DNA from: Sporomusaceae bacterium
Lineage (GTDB): Bacteria > Bacillota > Negativicutes > Acidaminococcales > JAJUGR01
NCBI GenBank assembly: GCA_029265905.1
Contig: JAJUGR010000021.1
Location: 1 to 42,184 of the forward strand
Direction of reading: 5' to 3'
Length of the DNA stretch: 42,184 nucleotides
The notes below the pieces were generated by a model. It saw nothing but the letters and a program-made list of their open reading frames with translations. It searched no databases and was not told the origin of the DNA. The position numbers were made by a program, and so were the translations under genes. Shown here piece by piece: positions 42,031-42,184 of this stretch (position 1 is its first letter; the number at the start of each line of letters is the position of its first letter).

Positions 42031-42184
42031 TTACTTCACCAGGCCCATGCCGAGCTCAAGCGCTTTTTCGTTGAGCGCTTCCGTGCCTTTTGGCACGCGG
42101 GCGAGAACAGCCTTCTTCAAAGATTCGGGGGAAACGACGCCGGTGATCTTCACCAGCGCGCCCAACGCGACGATGTTCGCCACC
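42031..42184 (-). CDS. 2-oxoacid:ferredoxin oxidoreductase gamma subunit, C-terminal fragment
   Basis: The last bases hold an open minus-strand frame without a start. It ends at TAA 42033-42031 and reads VANIVALGALVKITGVVSPE, then about 30 residues ending ALELGMGLVK. This is the typical C-terminus of OFOR gamma subunits of the KorC type, and it matches the NMVCLGALVNYL region of the gamma subunit at 8671-9252. Only about 50 residues are visible. It is therefore a second such enzyme, perhaps for 2-oxoglutarate or indolepyruvate. Confidence 0.82.
   Translation of the reverse strand, partial: VANIVALGALVKITGVVSPESLKKAVLARVPKGTEALNEKALELGMGLVK

Overview
The window looks like chromosome from an obligately anaerobic, GC-rich Firmicute, most probably a Negativicute near Sporomusa, Pelosinus or Selenomonas. 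The evidence is: ferredoxin-linked 2-oxoacid oxidoreductases; a complete set of siroheme-dependent heme genes (ahbCDAB); rubrerythrin; a dual-type lysine/ornithine decarboxylase very like that of Selenomonas; and a T-box, a HutP-family protein and a Firmicute-type LexA box. The taxonomic call is inference. Almost every gene has a strong Shine-Dalgarno sequence, and most transcription units end in a clear intrinsic terminator.

Left part (1-8.6 kb). The edge holds the first codons of an IS256-type transposase and a candidate end of that element, which coincides with the stop codon of a small unknown gene. An EAL-CBS-GGDEF cyclic-di-GMP protein follows, divergent from ahbC-ahbD-ahbA-ahbB. Convergent to these is katG, interrupted by one in-frame TAA at a conserved tyrosine position, with rubrerythrin upstream behind a promoter carrying a PerR-like box.

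Middle part (8.6-34 kb). buk-ptb-ferredoxin-OFOR alpha/beta/gamma forms a 2-oxoacid to acid + ATP energy module. It has a near-consensus sigma-54 promoter and a divergent TyrR-like (ACT-PAS-AAA-HTH) activator. Next come a LexA-controlled dinB, two tRNA-Ser genes, a polysaccharide deacetylase, a cyclodeaminase, a 5'-nucleotidase, a Spy-like exported protein, the decarboxylase, and cobI with a BtuFDC-type importer. Then follow serS, a thioredoxin-reductase-like flavoprotein lacking the usual NADPH motifs, a 54-residue membrane protein, an aminotransferase under a probable serine T-box, rhomboid and HD proteins, a ketopantoate-reductase-like gene, and a TGS/uridine-kinase-like protein.

Right part (34-42 kb) is the most unusual. 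A LysR regulator precedes a TRAP-type large permease, a 77-residue two-helix membrane protein, citD, citE and citF. Next is a HutP-family RNA-binding regulator with its own promoter, and then a family III CoA-transferase separated from hutP by a strong UAG-containing terminator. CitD has lysine where the prosthetic-group serine should be, and no citC, citX or citG is present. This suggests a citrate/citramalate-lyase-like system working on free CoA esters, with the CoA-transferase under HutP-type antitermination. The window ends inside a second OFOR gamma subunit.
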